DNA of 64,000 nucleotides from DATAXV01 sp036272915. Its GTDB lineage: Bacteria > Chloroflexota > Dormibacteria > Dormibacterales > Dormibacteraceae. The notes under the pieces are model-generated. The model worked only from the letters and a program-made list of their open reading frames with translations. It searched no databases and had not been told where the DNA came from. A program made the position numbers and the translations under genes. How positions within the stretch are numbered: position 1 is the stretch's first letter; every line of letters begins with the position of its first letter. The stretch spans positions 3,906 through 67,905 of the forward strand of contig DATAXV010000190.1 in assembly GCA_036272915.1 (NCBI GenBank). The letters are read 5' to 3'. Shown here in pieces: positions 21,585 to 30,123 of this stretch.

Positions 21585-22166
21585 ATGCCAGAGACCCGCC
21601 CGGAGAGCAGGCGGTCGCGGCAGCGCCGCGAGACCCAGCAGCGGATCCTCGGCGCCGCCCGCCGCGCCTTCGCCGAGGATGGCTACGACCGCGCCTCGAT
21701 CCGGGCCATCGCCGCCGGCGCCGAGGTCAACCCGGGTCTGGTGATGCACTACTTCGGGTCCAAGGAGGAGCTCTTCCGACAGGCGGCCGCGCTGGTCCCG
21801 GAGAGTGCGGACATGGAGGGGGCCGACGAGCTGGTCGAGTACCTGGTCGGATCGCTCGGCGTGAAGATCGAGGCGATGCCGCTGGCCTCGATGGCGGCCT
21901 TCCGCTCGATGCTCACCCACCCCGAGGCGGCCCGCGACGTGCAGGAGGGCATGGCGCGCCAGACCCGGCGCATCGGCGCGGCGATCGGGACCGAGGACCA
22001 GGTGCTGCGAGCGGCCCTGATCGGCACCACCGTCCTCGGCGTGGTCATCGGGCGCCATGTGCTCGAGCTCGAGGGCCTGCGGAACGCGACCGCGGAGCAG
22101 ATCACCGAGATCCTGCGGCCGTGCCTCCGCGCGCTGGTCGGACCCGAGGATCCAGGTCAGGCCTGA
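21585..22166 (+). CDS. TetR family transcriptional regulator
   Basis: A 193-residue repressor with HTH region RRETQQRILGAARRAFAEDG, then IRAIAAGAEVNPGLVMHYFG. The C-terminal half resembles the TetR_C group with RPCLRALVG near the end. I prefer the ATG at 21585 over 21561 because a TACAAT box lies 6 bases upstream and an operator copy covers the first ATG. It probably controls the divergent SnoaL-like gene and itself. Confidence 0.88.
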   Translation: MPETRPESRRSRQRRETQQRILGAARRAFAEDGYDRASIRAIAAGAEVNPGLVMHYFGSKEELFRQAAALVPESADMEGADELVEYLVGSLGVKIEAMPLASMAAFRSMLTHPEAARDVQEGMARQTRRIGAAIGTEDQVLRAALIGTTVLGVVIGRHVLELEGLRNATAEQITEILRPCLRALVGPEDPGQA

Positions 22167-22184
22167 CCCGGCGGCCCGCGCTTC

Positions 22185-23837
22185 TCAGCCCTCCTCGCTG
22201 CCGACGCCGTGATGGACTCGGAAGAGGTTGGTCGGGTCGTACCTCCGCTTGATCTCGAGCAGCCTCCTGTAGTTGTCCCCCCAGAAGCTGCGCTGCCAGT
22301 CCGGCTCGAAGAAGTCGGCCTCGTTCACGTAGCTCCCCGACCCCGGCGTCGCCGCCCGCACCAGGGTCATCGCCTCGCCGATACGGCGCGCCCGCGCCTC
22401 GCTCCGGGCCCGGTCGGGCTCGTGCCCGGGGACACCGGGGAACGCGTACTGCTGGCCGGAGGCCGCGATCAGAAGGGCCCCGGCGTCGAGCGCGACCGGG
22501 TTGATCGACGTCGCCCGGTCGCGCTCGCGAGCCTCCGCCGGGGTCCGGGCCAGGCCCTTGTTGAGGCGGAGGAAGAGAAAGGGCCAGATCCTCGACGCGT
22601 CGAAGAGGACGTCCGCCAGGGCGTCGGGCGACTCGTCGAACAGCCGCTGGGGGATCCAGCGCGACTGGTAGCCGTCCCAGTAGATGGAGACCTCGTCCTG
22701 GTCGCCGCTCCACCAGAAGTCGCGGCGCGATCCTCCGGGACGCTCGTCCCTGAGGATGGTCTCGGGCGCGTGGGCCTCCCGCCAGCCGTCGTCCCAGGTG
22801 CCCTCGAAGGGTACGGTGGCGAGGATCGGATCCGCCTCGAAGTCCTTGGAGCGGTGACGGATCCAGTCCAGGAGGGGCCGCAACGAAGCCTGCGCCTCGA
22901 CCGCGCTCAGGCCGGGCGCGAGCATCAGGAAGTCGAGTGTGTCGCCCGGCATCAGGGTGATCCCCTCGCCCCAGCGCTGGGTCGCCAGGTCGGGCATGAT
23001 CCCCATGGCCGCCCTCAGAAGCTGGCGGTAGGCGGACGGGCTCAGCGCGCGGACACGGCCCAGGAGGGCGCTCATCGAGTCCGGCATCGGGTGGGTCCGG
23101 TAGGTCACGCGGGAGACGACGCCGTAGGTGCCCCCACCCCCTCCCCGCAGTGCCCAGAACAGGTCGGCGTTGCGGTGGGCGTTGGCGACGACGATGGCGC
23201 CGTCGGCGCTCACCACCTCCATCTCGATCACGTTCCCCGCCGCCGTCCCGTAGACCTTGGAGAAGCTGCCGAATCCGCCGCCCTGGACGAAGCCGCCGGC
23301 CGCGCCCACCGTGGTGCAGCCACCACCGAGGGCGAGGCGCCGGTGCGGGGTGAGCGCCCGGTACACCTCCAGCCAGCGGGCGCCGGCCTCGGCGCTGACC
23401 GCCGGGACGTCGCGCTCCGCACCGGAAGGCGCTCCCGCTGGAGTGAAGGCCGCATGAACGGTGACCCGGCGCATGAGGTGGGTCCAGAGCATCAGGGCGT
23501 CGGGGGCGCTTGACCGGCCCAGGTAGTCGTGACCGGTTCCCTTGACGGCCAGCCGCAGACCGTGCTCGCGGACGTAGCGGACCGTGTCGGCGATGTCCTC
23601 CGCCGTCCGGACGGCGACGGCATGGGGGCCGCTGCGGACGTCGAACGCCCGGAACCACCCGGTCGTGTGATAGCCGCCGGGCTGCTCCTCGATGAAGTAG
23701 GGGTTGCGCAGGCCGTTCAGGACCTCGGCGCAGGCGGCTCCTTGGGGGTCGGCGACGCAGGCCCGGACCGGCGCCTCCACGCTCAGCAGCCGGCTTCCGA
23801 AATGCCTGGCCAGATCGGGATCGACGGCGCCGGTCAC
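22185..23837 (-). CDS. FAD-linked oxidase with BBE domain (berberine-bridge-enzyme-like)
   Basis: A 550-residue PCMH-type flavoprotein. The FAD domain includes VKGTGHDYLGRSS, with a histidine at the usual 8-alpha attachment site, and LALGGGCTTVGAAGGFVQGG, with a cysteine at the usual 6-S attachment site, so bicovalent flavin is plausible. The C-terminal BBE motif is YVNEADFFEPDWQRSFWG followed by YDPTNLFRVHHGVG. It would oxidise an alcohol, sugar or alkaloid-like substrate using O2 or another acceptor. No Tat or Sec signal is visible. The GTG at 23837 follows GGGGGAGG. It overlaps by 4 bases a possible small membrane ORF upstream. Confidence 0.87.
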   Translation of the reverse strand: MTGAVDPDLARHFGSRLLSVEAPVRACVADPQGAACAEVLNGLRNPYFIEEQPGGYHTTGWFRAFDVRSGPHAVAVRTAEDIADTVRYVREHGLRLAVKGTGHDYLGRSSAPDALMLWTHLMRRVTVHAAFTPAGAPSGAERDVPAVSAEAGARWLEVYRALTPHRRLALGGGCTTVGAAGGFVQGGGFGSFSKVYGTAAGNVIEMEVVSADGAIVVANAHRNADLFWALRGGGGGTYGVVSRVTYRTHPMPDSMSALLGRVRALSPSAYRQLLRAAMGIMPDLATQRWGEGITLMPGDTLDFLMLAPGLSAVEAQASLRPLLDWIRHRSKDFEADPILATVPFEGTWDDGWREAHAPETILRDERPGGSRRDFWWSGDQDEVSIYWDGYQSRWIPQRLFDESPDALADVLFDASRIWPFLFLRLNKGLARTPAEARERDRATSINPVALDAGALLIAASGQQYAFPGVPGHEPDRARSEARARRIGEAMTLVRAATPGSGSYVNEADFFEPDWQRSFWGDNYRRLLEIKRRYDPTNLFRVHHGVGSEEG

Positions 23838-24046
23838 GGGGCCTCCCCCTCGACCGCCGCCGAGGCCGAGAGGAGAAGCCCCTCCCGCCTCACGTAGAGG
23901 AACTGCAAGCCGAGGAGAGGACAGAACACGAGCAGATACTGCAGCACCTGCGCCAGCGGGACGATCCCGACCGAAAGCAGGAGGGCGATGAGGACCCGGA
24001 TGGCGGCGCCGGCGAGCAGGCCCGCCTCCCAAAGTGTGGTGAGCAC
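23834..24046 (-). CDS. Possible small membrane protein
   Basis: A 70-residue frame starting at GTG 24046 and ending in a GTGA overlap with the BBE oxidase gene. It has two hydrophobic stretches (AGLLAGAAIRVLIALLLSVG and a second around QYLLVFCPLLGLQFLYV) followed by a polar tail. No family is recognised. The overlap with the next gene and the amphipathic pattern favour a real ORF, but the start is uncertain and it could be chance. Confidence 0.35.
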   Translation of the reverse strand: MLTTLWEAGLLAGAAIRVLIALLLSVGIVPLAQVLQYLLVFCPLLGLQFLYVRREGLLLSASAAVEGEAP

Positions 24047-24173
24047 CGCATCCCGCGCGGCGGATCCGCCGTCGCTGACCCATCTCCGGTCGAGGGCGGA
24101 GCCCGGGCCGAGTCTCTCGGCGTGAGACCGGACCAGCTGGACGACCGGTGGGCGCCGCGGGCGAGGACCAGGC

Positions 24174-24482
24174 GTGGGAGCCCGCTGGCTCTCCACCCAC
24201 CATCCCGGCGAGGACTGGCGGTGGTTCGAGCGACCCGACCACTTCGCCGTCGAGCGGATCGTCGACCAGTTCCCCACGCCCGGCGGCGGGAGGGCCGAGG
24301 TCCAGTTCCTCCGCAGGCCGCTGAGCGCGGTCTTCGCCGCGATCCGGGAGGTGGACCTCTGGGTCGATGAGCTGGTCGAGCCGATGCCCCTCGCCTCCTG
24401 CGAGGAGAGTCACCCCGAGGCGTGGCGATCGTTGACCACCGCGCCGCGCTTCCTCTATCTCCGCCTCCTCAAGCGGTGGTAG
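24174..24482 (+). pseudogene. C-terminal remnant of a class I SAM methyltransferase
   Basis: A 102-residue frame (GTG 24174) reading RWLSTHHPGEDWRWFERPDH, then FLRRPLSAVFAAIREVDLWV, DELVEPMPLAS and FLYLRLLKRW. This is the typical C-terminal third of small soluble methyltransferases (STHHPxxDW followed by HRPLSxxxxxLxxAG). The SAM-binding Rossmann part is absent: the 130 bases upstream do not encode it in any frame I could see. It is most likely a decayed gene. Confidence 0.6.
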
Positions 24483-24564
24483 GGACCGGGCGGCACCCTG
24501 AGTGCCGGTTCCGACATGCTGAGGGCGTGATCATGTCGACGACCGGCCCGAGCGGAACTCCGTC

Positions 24565-25359
24565 GTGTCGCTGAGCAGGGCCGACGTCGAGCGATCGCTG
24601 AGGGACCTTGGAGTGAGCCCGGGAACCGTGCTCCTGGTCCATTCGTCCCTCTCATCGATGGGATGGGTCGAGGGCGGGGCTGACGCCGTCATCGACGCTC
24701 TTCTCGGAGCGGTCGGGCCGGATGGCCTGGTGGCCGTGCCGACCCACACGTGGTCCACGGTCCACCGTGGCCAGCCCGTCTTCCACGAGGCGCTGAGCCC
24801 CTCCGTCGTGGGCCGGATCACCGAGACGTTCCGCCTGCGGCCGGAGGTGACGAGGAGCCTTCACCCGACCCACAGCGTCGCCGCCGCCGGGCCCCGGGCG
24901 GCCGGGTTCCTGGAGGGGCACGAGGGCCATGACACGCCCTGCCCGCGGACCTCGCCCTACGGCCGGCTGGTCGAACAGGGTGGCCAGGTGCTCTTGATCG
25001 GAGTCGGGCTGGAGCGATTCACGCTCATGCACGGATTCGAGGAGTGGGCCGGCGTGCCCTGGCTCTTCAACCGGCGGGAGGCGCTCTGGGTGATCAGGGG
25101 CGACGGCACCACGCTCGCCGTGCCCAGCCGCCGGCACACCGACGATCCGGTCAAACAGGAGCGCGACTTCCCGTCGCTGGAGCCGGTGCTCCGTGAGGCG
25201 GGCGCGATCCGCTACGGGACCGCCGGCGGGGCCACGCTGCGCCTGATCGACGCGCGGAGGGCGGCCGACACCCTGGTCCCGCTCATCGCCGCCGACCCCG
25301 ACATCGTCCTCGGCCCGCGGCGCGAGCGGGCGGTCATATCTCGCGATCCGGCTCCCTGA
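24565..25359 (+). CDS. AAC(3)-family aminoglycoside N-acetyltransferase-like protein
   Basis: A 264-residue antibiotic-acetyltransferase fold. Conserved features are LVHSSLSSMGWVEGGADAVI, GLVAVPTHTW, RSLHPTHSVAAAGPRA and the SPYGRL region with GQVLLIGVGLERFT. Members acetylate the 3-amino group of aminoglycosides with acetyl-CoA, but chromosomal homologues (YokD-like) often have other substrates, so resistance is not assured. The expected aspartate-serine pair of the active enzymes (DPS) is replaced here by EALSPSV, which adds doubt about activity. The start GTG at 24565 has no clear Shine-Dalgarno. The 3' end overlaps the convergent HAD gene by 26 bases. Confidence 0.82.
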   Translation: MSLSRADVERSLRDLGVSPGTVLLVHSSLSSMGWVEGGADAVIDALLGAVGPDGLVAVPTHTWSTVHRGQPVFHEALSPSVVGRITETFRLRPEVTRSLHPTHSVAAAGPRAAGFLEGHEGHDTPCPRTSPYGRLVEQGGQVLLIGVGLERFTLMHGFEEWAGVPWLFNRREALWVIRGDGTTLAVPSRRHTDDPVKQERDFPSLEPVLREAGAIRYGTAGGATLRLIDARRAADTLVPLIAADPDIVLGPRRERAVISRDPAP

Positions 25360-26202
25360 TCGACCCGCTCGCGATCCCGGGCCCCTCGCCGATCGACGAG
25401 CGCCCCATGGCCAGGAGCCGTGGCAGCTTTGACGGCAGCTCCTCGAGGCTCGCGATCTGCGGCGTGTCGCCGGCGCCGCTGAAGCGTCCCCAGTCGACGC
25501 CGGGCCTGCGGATCAGGACGGCGCCGATGCCGGCCGCCCGGGCCCCCTCGATGTCGCGCGACACCTTGTCCCCGACCATCACCGCGCGGTCGACGCCCAT
25601 CTCCTCCATGACCAGCGCGAAGATTCGTGGATCGGGCTTGCCGCGCTGGACCTGACCGGCCTGGACGCGCTCGCCGGAGACGACGATCGAGTCGAAGAGC
25701 GGGGCGAGCCCGGAGGCGTCGATCTTCGCGCGCTGGAGATGGGGATCCCCGTTGGTGAGCAGTCCGAGGCGCAGCCCTCGTTCCCGGAGCGATCGGAGCT
25801 CCCTCCCGACCTCCGGATAGACCCCGTGCCGTCGGGAGCGGTCGATGCGGAAGCGCCCGGCGAGATCCTCGGCCTCCGCGACGCGAGACCAGCCCTGATC
25901 CCTGAGGGCTCCAGCCCAGGAGTCCGCTGGTGACGGCCGGCCCACAGACTCAACCTCGGATTGGAGGCGAACTCACCCCACAGCCCCTCCGCGGCGCTGA
26001 TGCCGATCCGATCGCAATAGTCGGACTCGGGTCCTTCACGCCAGAGTTCCTCGGCGTGGCGAAGCACGTCGGCCCTGAGGCGCCGCGGAAGGATGGTGAA
26101 CTCGCGCGCGGCCCACGCGGTAACCTCCGCGAACGACGCCTCGGTGGCGTCGGTGTCGGCGATGAGGGTGTCGTCGAGGTCGAAGATGACCCCGGCGGTC
26201 AC
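25334..26202 (-). pseudogene. HAD family hydrolase, frameshifted
   Basis: Two frames together make one phosphatase-like HAD protein. The N-terminal part (GTG 26202) has VIFDLDDTLIADTDAT and runs to WGEFASNPRLSLWAG. The C-terminal part, in another frame, continues with WAGALRDQGWSRVAEAEDLA, then LGLLTNGDPHLQRAKI, GKPDPRIFALVMEEMGV and VMVGDKVSRDIEGARAAGI. The frame changes at about 25925-25945. All four HAD motifs survive, so the break is recent or a sequencing error. Substrate unknown. Confidence 0.75.
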
Positions 26203-26514
26203 CGGCCCGGCTGCGGTGCGGCGCGCCTCGTTGGGCGGTTGGCCACGAGGTGGGACAGGGGCATTCGGCAACGGTCGACTCCTTGGCTCGAACGGCGGGA
26301 GGGCGCCCCGGGCCGAGCGCCTCGACGCGGACATGGTGACCGAGCCGGGCGGACCGATGACGGACAGTGGCGGGGCGGGCGAGGGTGTGGCGCCGGATGC
26401 GGCCCGGTCCTGGGGCGGGGATCATGGCATCGGGGCCTGCCGCTACGATGGAGGTAGGGAAGCGACCCTGGGGCCACCGGCCCGACCCGCCCGGCCAGGG
26501 TCCCAGGAGGATCG
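26203..26514. other. Divergent intergenic region with a structured leader
   Basis: About 310 bases between the HAD gene and the short coupled ORFs. Its right end contains a hairpin: GACCCTGG (26464-26471) pairs with CCAGGGTC (26495-26502), and GGGCC-ACC-GGCCC (26471-26483) can form inside. The Shine-Dalgarno AGGAGG of the first short ORF follows at once. No known riboswitch consensus was recognised. Confidence 0.4.
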
Positions 26515-26619
26515 ATGCCCGCGCGTGATCGGAGGTTGGTGGCACCGGCGACGGGAGCCCGACCCGGGCGGGCACGCGCGGCAAGCTCAGGCACCCGAGG
26601 AGGTAGGCCGGAACCATGA
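26515..26619 (+). CDS. Short leader-type ORF 1 (34 residues)
   Basis: ATG 26515 is preceded by AGGAGG at 4 bases. The predicted peptide is arginine-, glycine- and proline-rich with no recognised motif. Its TGA (26617-26619) overlaps the ATG of the next short ORF (ATGA). The strong ribosome site and exact coupling suggest translation, perhaps as an attenuating leader, but chance cannot be excluded in GC-rich DNA. Confidence 0.4.
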   Translation: MPARDRRLVAPATGARPGRARAASSGTRGGRPEP

Positions 26620-26675
26620 CCACGCTGTGCGAGCTTCGAGACCGCGGCGACTCGACCGCGAGGGTGTCGGTATGA
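26616..26675 (+). CDS. Short leader-type ORF 2 (19 residues)
   Basis: The ATG at 26616 has GAGGAGG 12 bases upstream. The peptide MTTLCELRDRGDSTARVSV ends at TGA 26673-26675, which overlaps the dehydrogenase ATG (ATGA). Two successive 4-base couplings lead straight into the enzyme gene, so translation of the dehydrogenase may depend on these ORFs. No function is assigned. Confidence 0.4.
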   Translation: MTTLCELRDRGDSTARVSV

Positions 26676-27679
26676 GCGATCAGCAGCTGGTCGTCATCGT
26701 CGACGCGCGAGGGACGGAGGCGACGCCCGAGTCGATCGTCCTGCTCGAGCGTGCCGGGTTCCGTGTCGAGGTCTGCCGGCAGTCCGCCGACGAGGATCTG
26801 ATCCGGGTCGGTGGCGAGGCCGATGGCCTGATCTTCGCCGGCGGCATCTCCCGGCCGGTGATGGAGAACCTCACCCGCTGCAGGGTCATCGCCCGCAGCG
26901 GCATCGGCATGGACACGGTCGAGGCCATCGACGTCGCCACCGAGCGCGGCATCGTCCTCTGCAACATGCCCAACGTCATCGAGGAGGAGGTGGCCGACCA
27001 GACCATGGCCCTCCTGCTCGCCTGCGCCCGCAGGGTGGTCGCGCTCGATCGCTACGTGCGCGAGGGCGCCTGGGGGAGGCGCGAGCCGCCGCCCGACGAG
27101 ATGCTCACCAGCCCCCGCATCTCCGGCAGCACGCTGGGCCTGGTCGGCCTCGGCCAGATCGCCCGGGCCGTGGCCAGGCGGATGGCCGGCTTCGGCGTCC
27201 GCATCATCGCCCACGATCCCTACCTCGACGCCGCCGTCTTCCGCGAGGTCGGGGCCAAGCAGGCGACGCTGGCTGAGGTCCTGCAGGACAGCGGCTTCGT
27301 CTCCGTCCACTGCCCGCTCATGGAGACCACCCGCCACCTGATCAGCCGGCCGGAGCTTCGGATGATGCGGCCGGACGCGATCCTGGTCAACACCGCGCGC
27401 GGCCCGATCATCGACCAGGAGGCACTGGTCGAGGCGCTTCGACAGGGCTGGATCGCCGGCGCCGGCATCGACGTCATGGAGGTCGAGCCGCTCCCCGCCG
27501 ACGACCCGCTCCGCACGCTGCCCAACGTGGTGCTCAGCCCCCACTCCGCCTCGCGCAGCGTCTTCACCGAGCGCGAGCGCCGGCTGCGCCCGGCCCAGGA
27601 GGTGATCGCTGTGCTCTCCGGGCACCTTCCCCGGGCAGTATGGAACCGGGAGGTGCTGCGGCAGCTCTCGCTGCGCTGA
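26672..27679 (+). CDS. D-isomer-specific 2-hydroxyacid dehydrogenase
   Basis: A 335-residue NAD-dependent dehydrogenase of the SerA/CtBP group. The Rossmann motif is GLVGLGQIARAVARRM, with catalytic Arg in NTARGPIIDQEAL, Glu in GIDVMEVEPLP and His in VLSPHSASRS. Early residues RSGIGMDTVEAIDVATERGI are typical. There is no C-terminal ACT domain, so it is not a full-length phosphoglycerate dehydrogenase; glyoxylate or hydroxypyruvate reductase or another 2-ketoacid reductase is possible. The ATG at 26672 overlaps a short upstream ORF. GAGGG lies 8 bases before it. Confidence 0.87.
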   Translation: MSDQQLVVIVDARGTEATPESIVLLERAGFRVEVCRQSADEDLIRVGGEADGLIFAGGISRPVMENLTRCRVIARSGIGMDTVEAIDVATERGIVLCNMPNVIEEEVADQTMALLLACARRVVALDRYVREGAWGRREPPPDEMLTSPRISGSTLGLVGLGQIARAVARRMAGFGVRIIAHDPYLDAAVFREVGAKQATLAEVLQDSGFVSVHCPLMETTRHLISRPELRMMRPDAILVNTARGPIIDQEALVEALRQGWIAGAGIDVMEVEPLPADDPLRTLPNVVLSPHSASRSVFTERERRLRPAQEVIAVLSGHLPRAVWNREVLRQLSLR

Positions 27680-27698
27680 GCGCCGGGGCCGCCGAAGG

Positions 27699-28385
27699 CT
27701 ACGGCTGATCGGAGAAGAGCCGGACGAGTCCTTCGAGCAGGGCGGTGAGGCCTAGCTCGAAGGATTCGTCCATCCAGGCTGCCGCCTCCGGTGTCCAGCC
27801 ACCGCGCTCCGTCCAGCTGGCGCGCAGGTGGCGGTAGGGCCCGGACTCGACCGTCTCCAGCAGGCGCCGGGTGCGATCGCTCACCGCTGCGTCCCGGGGC
27901 CTGGCCGTGGTCAGCTCCGCCCTGTGGAGCGCGTGACCGTCGACGAAGGAGTCGGTCACGGCCATGACCCTGAGCTTCTGCTCATCACTGAACGGCGATC
28001 CCTCGAGCGCGGCCAGCGTCTGCTCGCCGTGGCGCAGCGCGTTGTCGCCGGGGCCCGCGTTCTGCAGGGCGACCAGCGACCAGGGGTGCTGCACACGCAG
28101 CCGGTAGGTCCGGCGGAGGATGGCCCCCAACGCATCGCGCCAGGGTCGTGCGAGCTCCTCCGCACCGACCAGCAACTCGCCCATCAGACGATCGTCCATG
28201 AGCGCCACCAGCTCGTCCTTGGTGCGGACGTGGTGGTAGATCGTCATCGTGCCCGAGCCCAGCTCCTGCGCGACCCGGCGCATCGAGACGGCCTCGAAGC
28301 CCTCCCGATCGGCGATCTCGAAAGCCACCTGTGCGAGCTGCTCCCGGCTGAACTTGGGAGGGCGCCCCGGCGTGCTCCTTGACAT
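27699..28385 (-). CDS. TetR family transcriptional regulator
   Basis: A 228-residue repressor. HTH: SREQLAQVAFEIADREGFEA, then MRRVAQELGSGTMTIYHHVR. The C-terminal part with WSLVALQNAGPGDNALRHGE resembles the TetR_C1 group. I prefer the ATG at 28385; the ATG at 28394 lies inside the first operator repeat. It is divergent from a medium-chain oxidoreductase and probably represses it and itself through the GTAC repeats between them. Confidence 0.88.
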   Translation of the reverse strand: MSRSTPGRPPKFSREQLAQVAFEIADREGFEAVSMRRVAQELGSGTMTIYHHVRTKDELVALMDDRLMGELLVGAEELARPWRDALGAILRRTYRLRVQHPWSLVALQNAGPGDNALRHGEQTLAALEGSPFSDEQKLRVMAVTDSFVDGHALHRAELTTARPRDAAVSDRTRRLLETVESGPYRHLRASWTERGGWTPEAAAWMDESFELGLTALLEGLVRLFSDQP

Positions 28386-28388
28386 TCC

Positions 28389-28435
28389 GTACATCGTACC
28401 TTTATTATTTCAGTACGACGTACGGTACATCGTAC
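28389..28435. promoter_or_regulatory. Three GTAC-N3-GTAC operator repeats with an AT-rich promoter core
   Basis: GTACATCGTAC occurs at 28389-28399 and 28425-28435, and GTACGACGTAC at 28413-28423. The last two are spaced 12 bases apart, about one helical turn. Between the first two lies TTTATTATTTCA, giving a TATTAT -10 on the plus strand and AATAAT on the minus strand. This fits a TetR operator controlling both divergent genes. Confidence 0.7.
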
Positions 28436-28443
28436 GAGACCAT

Positions 28444-29325
28444 TTGAGCGAGGTCCTGGTGCGCGTTCTCGCCGCGCCGATCAACGCCGTCGACAGAAGC
28501 CGGGTCGCGGGCACGCACTATTCGCGTCCGAACGTCCCCTCGATCGCCGGCTTCGTCGGCGCGGGAGAGCTCGACGACGGCCGGAGGGTCATCTTCCTGA
28601 ACATGGGCGGCGGCAGCATGGCTGAGCAGGTCGCGGTCGTTCCTGCGCGCCTGATCCCGATCCCCGACGGGCTTGACCCGGCCGTCGCGGCGGCCGCCTT
28701 CAACCCCGGCATGTCGGCCTGGTGGGCGGTACACCAGCGGGGCCCGGTGGAGCCAGGCGCACGGGTCCTGATCCAGGGCGCGACCGGCGTCACCGGGAAG
28801 CTCGCGGTGCAGCTGGCGCACCTGCGCGGCGCCGGGCGCGTCGTCGCCAGCGGTCGCAACCAGTCCGCCCTCGAGGAGCTGCTGAAGCTGGGTGCCGACG
28901 CGACGATCCGGGTCGACCAGCCCGACGAGGCACTGGCCGGGGCCTACCGGGCACAGGCCGGGGAGGGCTGGGATCTGATCATCGACTACCTCTGGGGGCA
29001 TCCGACCGAGGTGCTGATCGACACCCTGATCCGGCACGACGCCGAGGGGCGGAGCCTCTGCACTCGTCTGGTCCAGGTCGGCGCCATGGCGGGACCCGAT
29101 CTCGTGCTTCCCGCCGCCGTGCTGCGCAGCGCGGGGCTGGAGGTGGTCGGCATGGGGACCGGCACCGTCGGCGGACGCGAGCAGATGGCCGCGGCGATCC
29201 GGGACTTCTACGAGCTCCTGCGCTCGGGGGCGCTCCGCGTCGACATCGATCGGGTCCCGTTGGACCGGGTCGACGAGGTCTGGCACCGCGAGCAGGGCGG
29301 CCGGCGACCCGTTCTCATTCCCTGA
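28444..29325 (+). CDS. Quinone oxidoreductase-like MDR protein, N-terminally short
   Basis: A 293-residue zinc-independent medium-chain reductase. VLVRVLAAPINAVDRSRVAG is the normal second strand region of the catalytic domain, RVLIQGATGVTGKLAVQLAH is the NADPH-binding motif, and the end DRVPLDRVDEVWHREQGGR is family-typical. Relatives carry about 25-30 more residues before this point. Here the operator repeats occupy that place and the first usable start is TTG 28444. Either the real start is non-canonical or the N-terminus was deleted when the gene came next to the TetR promoter. The catalytic domain may be compromised. Confidence 0.7.
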   Translation: MSEVLVRVLAAPINAVDRSRVAGTHYSRPNVPSIAGFVGAGELDDGRRVIFLNMGGGSMAEQVAVVPARLIPIPDGLDPAVAAAAFNPGMSAWWAVHQRGPVEPGARVLIQGATGVTGKLAVQLAHLRGAGRVVASGRNQSALEELLKLGADATIRVDQPDEALAGAYRAQAGEGWDLIIDYLWGHPTEVLIDTLIRHDAEGRSLCTRLVQVGAMAGPDLVLPAAVLRSAGLEVVGMGTGTVGGREQMAAAIRDFYELLRSGALRVDIDRVPLDRVDEVWHREQGGRRPVLIP

Positions 29326-29357
29326 GGTGTCGCGACGGAACTCAGGGGGGGGTCTGC

Positions 29358-29937
29358 TCAGGCCGCCTCCCCTCCCCACTCCCGACGCCAGCTGACCCGG
29401 GGGGCGCCGCCGGCGCCCCGCCGGACCGGCACCTCGCCCAAGCGGTGGTCGATGCTGGTCCGGCGGCTGGCGATGTCGGTGCCGTACACGTGGATCGAGA
29501 CCGCGGTCTCCCGGCCGGCGCAGGCGACGCGGTGGATGTCGTCGTCCGGCGGCACCAGCGCAGTCACCTCGCCGGGATGGACGAAGCGTTCGCCGGTGGA
29601 CCAGGAAGGGGTCTTCCCGGTCGCGGTGCAGGCGGTACCCGGTCTCGAGCTCGAGCCCGCGGTGGACGCCGACCACGCACCAGCAGACGTGGTCGTGGAT
29701 GCAGGTGGCCTGACCCGGGAGCCCGACCAGGCTGGCCATGCTGAAGGAGCTGTCGGAGGCGACCTGGAGGACGTGCTGGCGGTAGGCGGCGGGATCCGGC
29801 TCCTGGTCCTCGGGGTGGAGCCAGTTGCGGCGCCGGAGGCGGGCTCGCAGCACCGCGGCCACCCTGCCCGCCAGGACCCGGGGCGGCTCTTCCGGCCGGC
29901 GCTGGGCCTCGATCTCGGCGGCCAGGGACGCGATCAT
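29358..29937 (-). pseudogene. Cysteine dioxygenase-like cupin, frameshifted
   Basis: The N-terminal frame (ATG 29937) reads PAAYRQHVLQVASDSSFSMA, then LPGQATCIHDHVCWCVVGVH, with the HxH metal ligands of the cysteine dioxygenase/PCO cupin family. The conserved sequence then continues in a different frame with GERFVHPGEVTALVPPDDDI and HVYGTDIASRR down to base 29358. The frame changes at about 29590. Combined length (about 190 residues) and motif order match the family, so one base is missing or extra. As read, the product is disrupted before the third metal histidine. Confidence 0.7.
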
Positions 29938-30123
29938 CGGGGTGGAGGCTGCTTGCGCCGTCGTGCGATCTCCTGTCGTCGGGCGGGGGGCCGATCCTTA
30001 TGCGGGGGGAGCCAACCATCGCCCGTGCCGACCTGGGGATAGAGCCGGGCAAGAAGATCGACAGGATCGGGAACCCGGTCGGGGGCGCTCTCCGGGTGCC
30101 GTGGTAGGCTGGCGGACGAAAGC

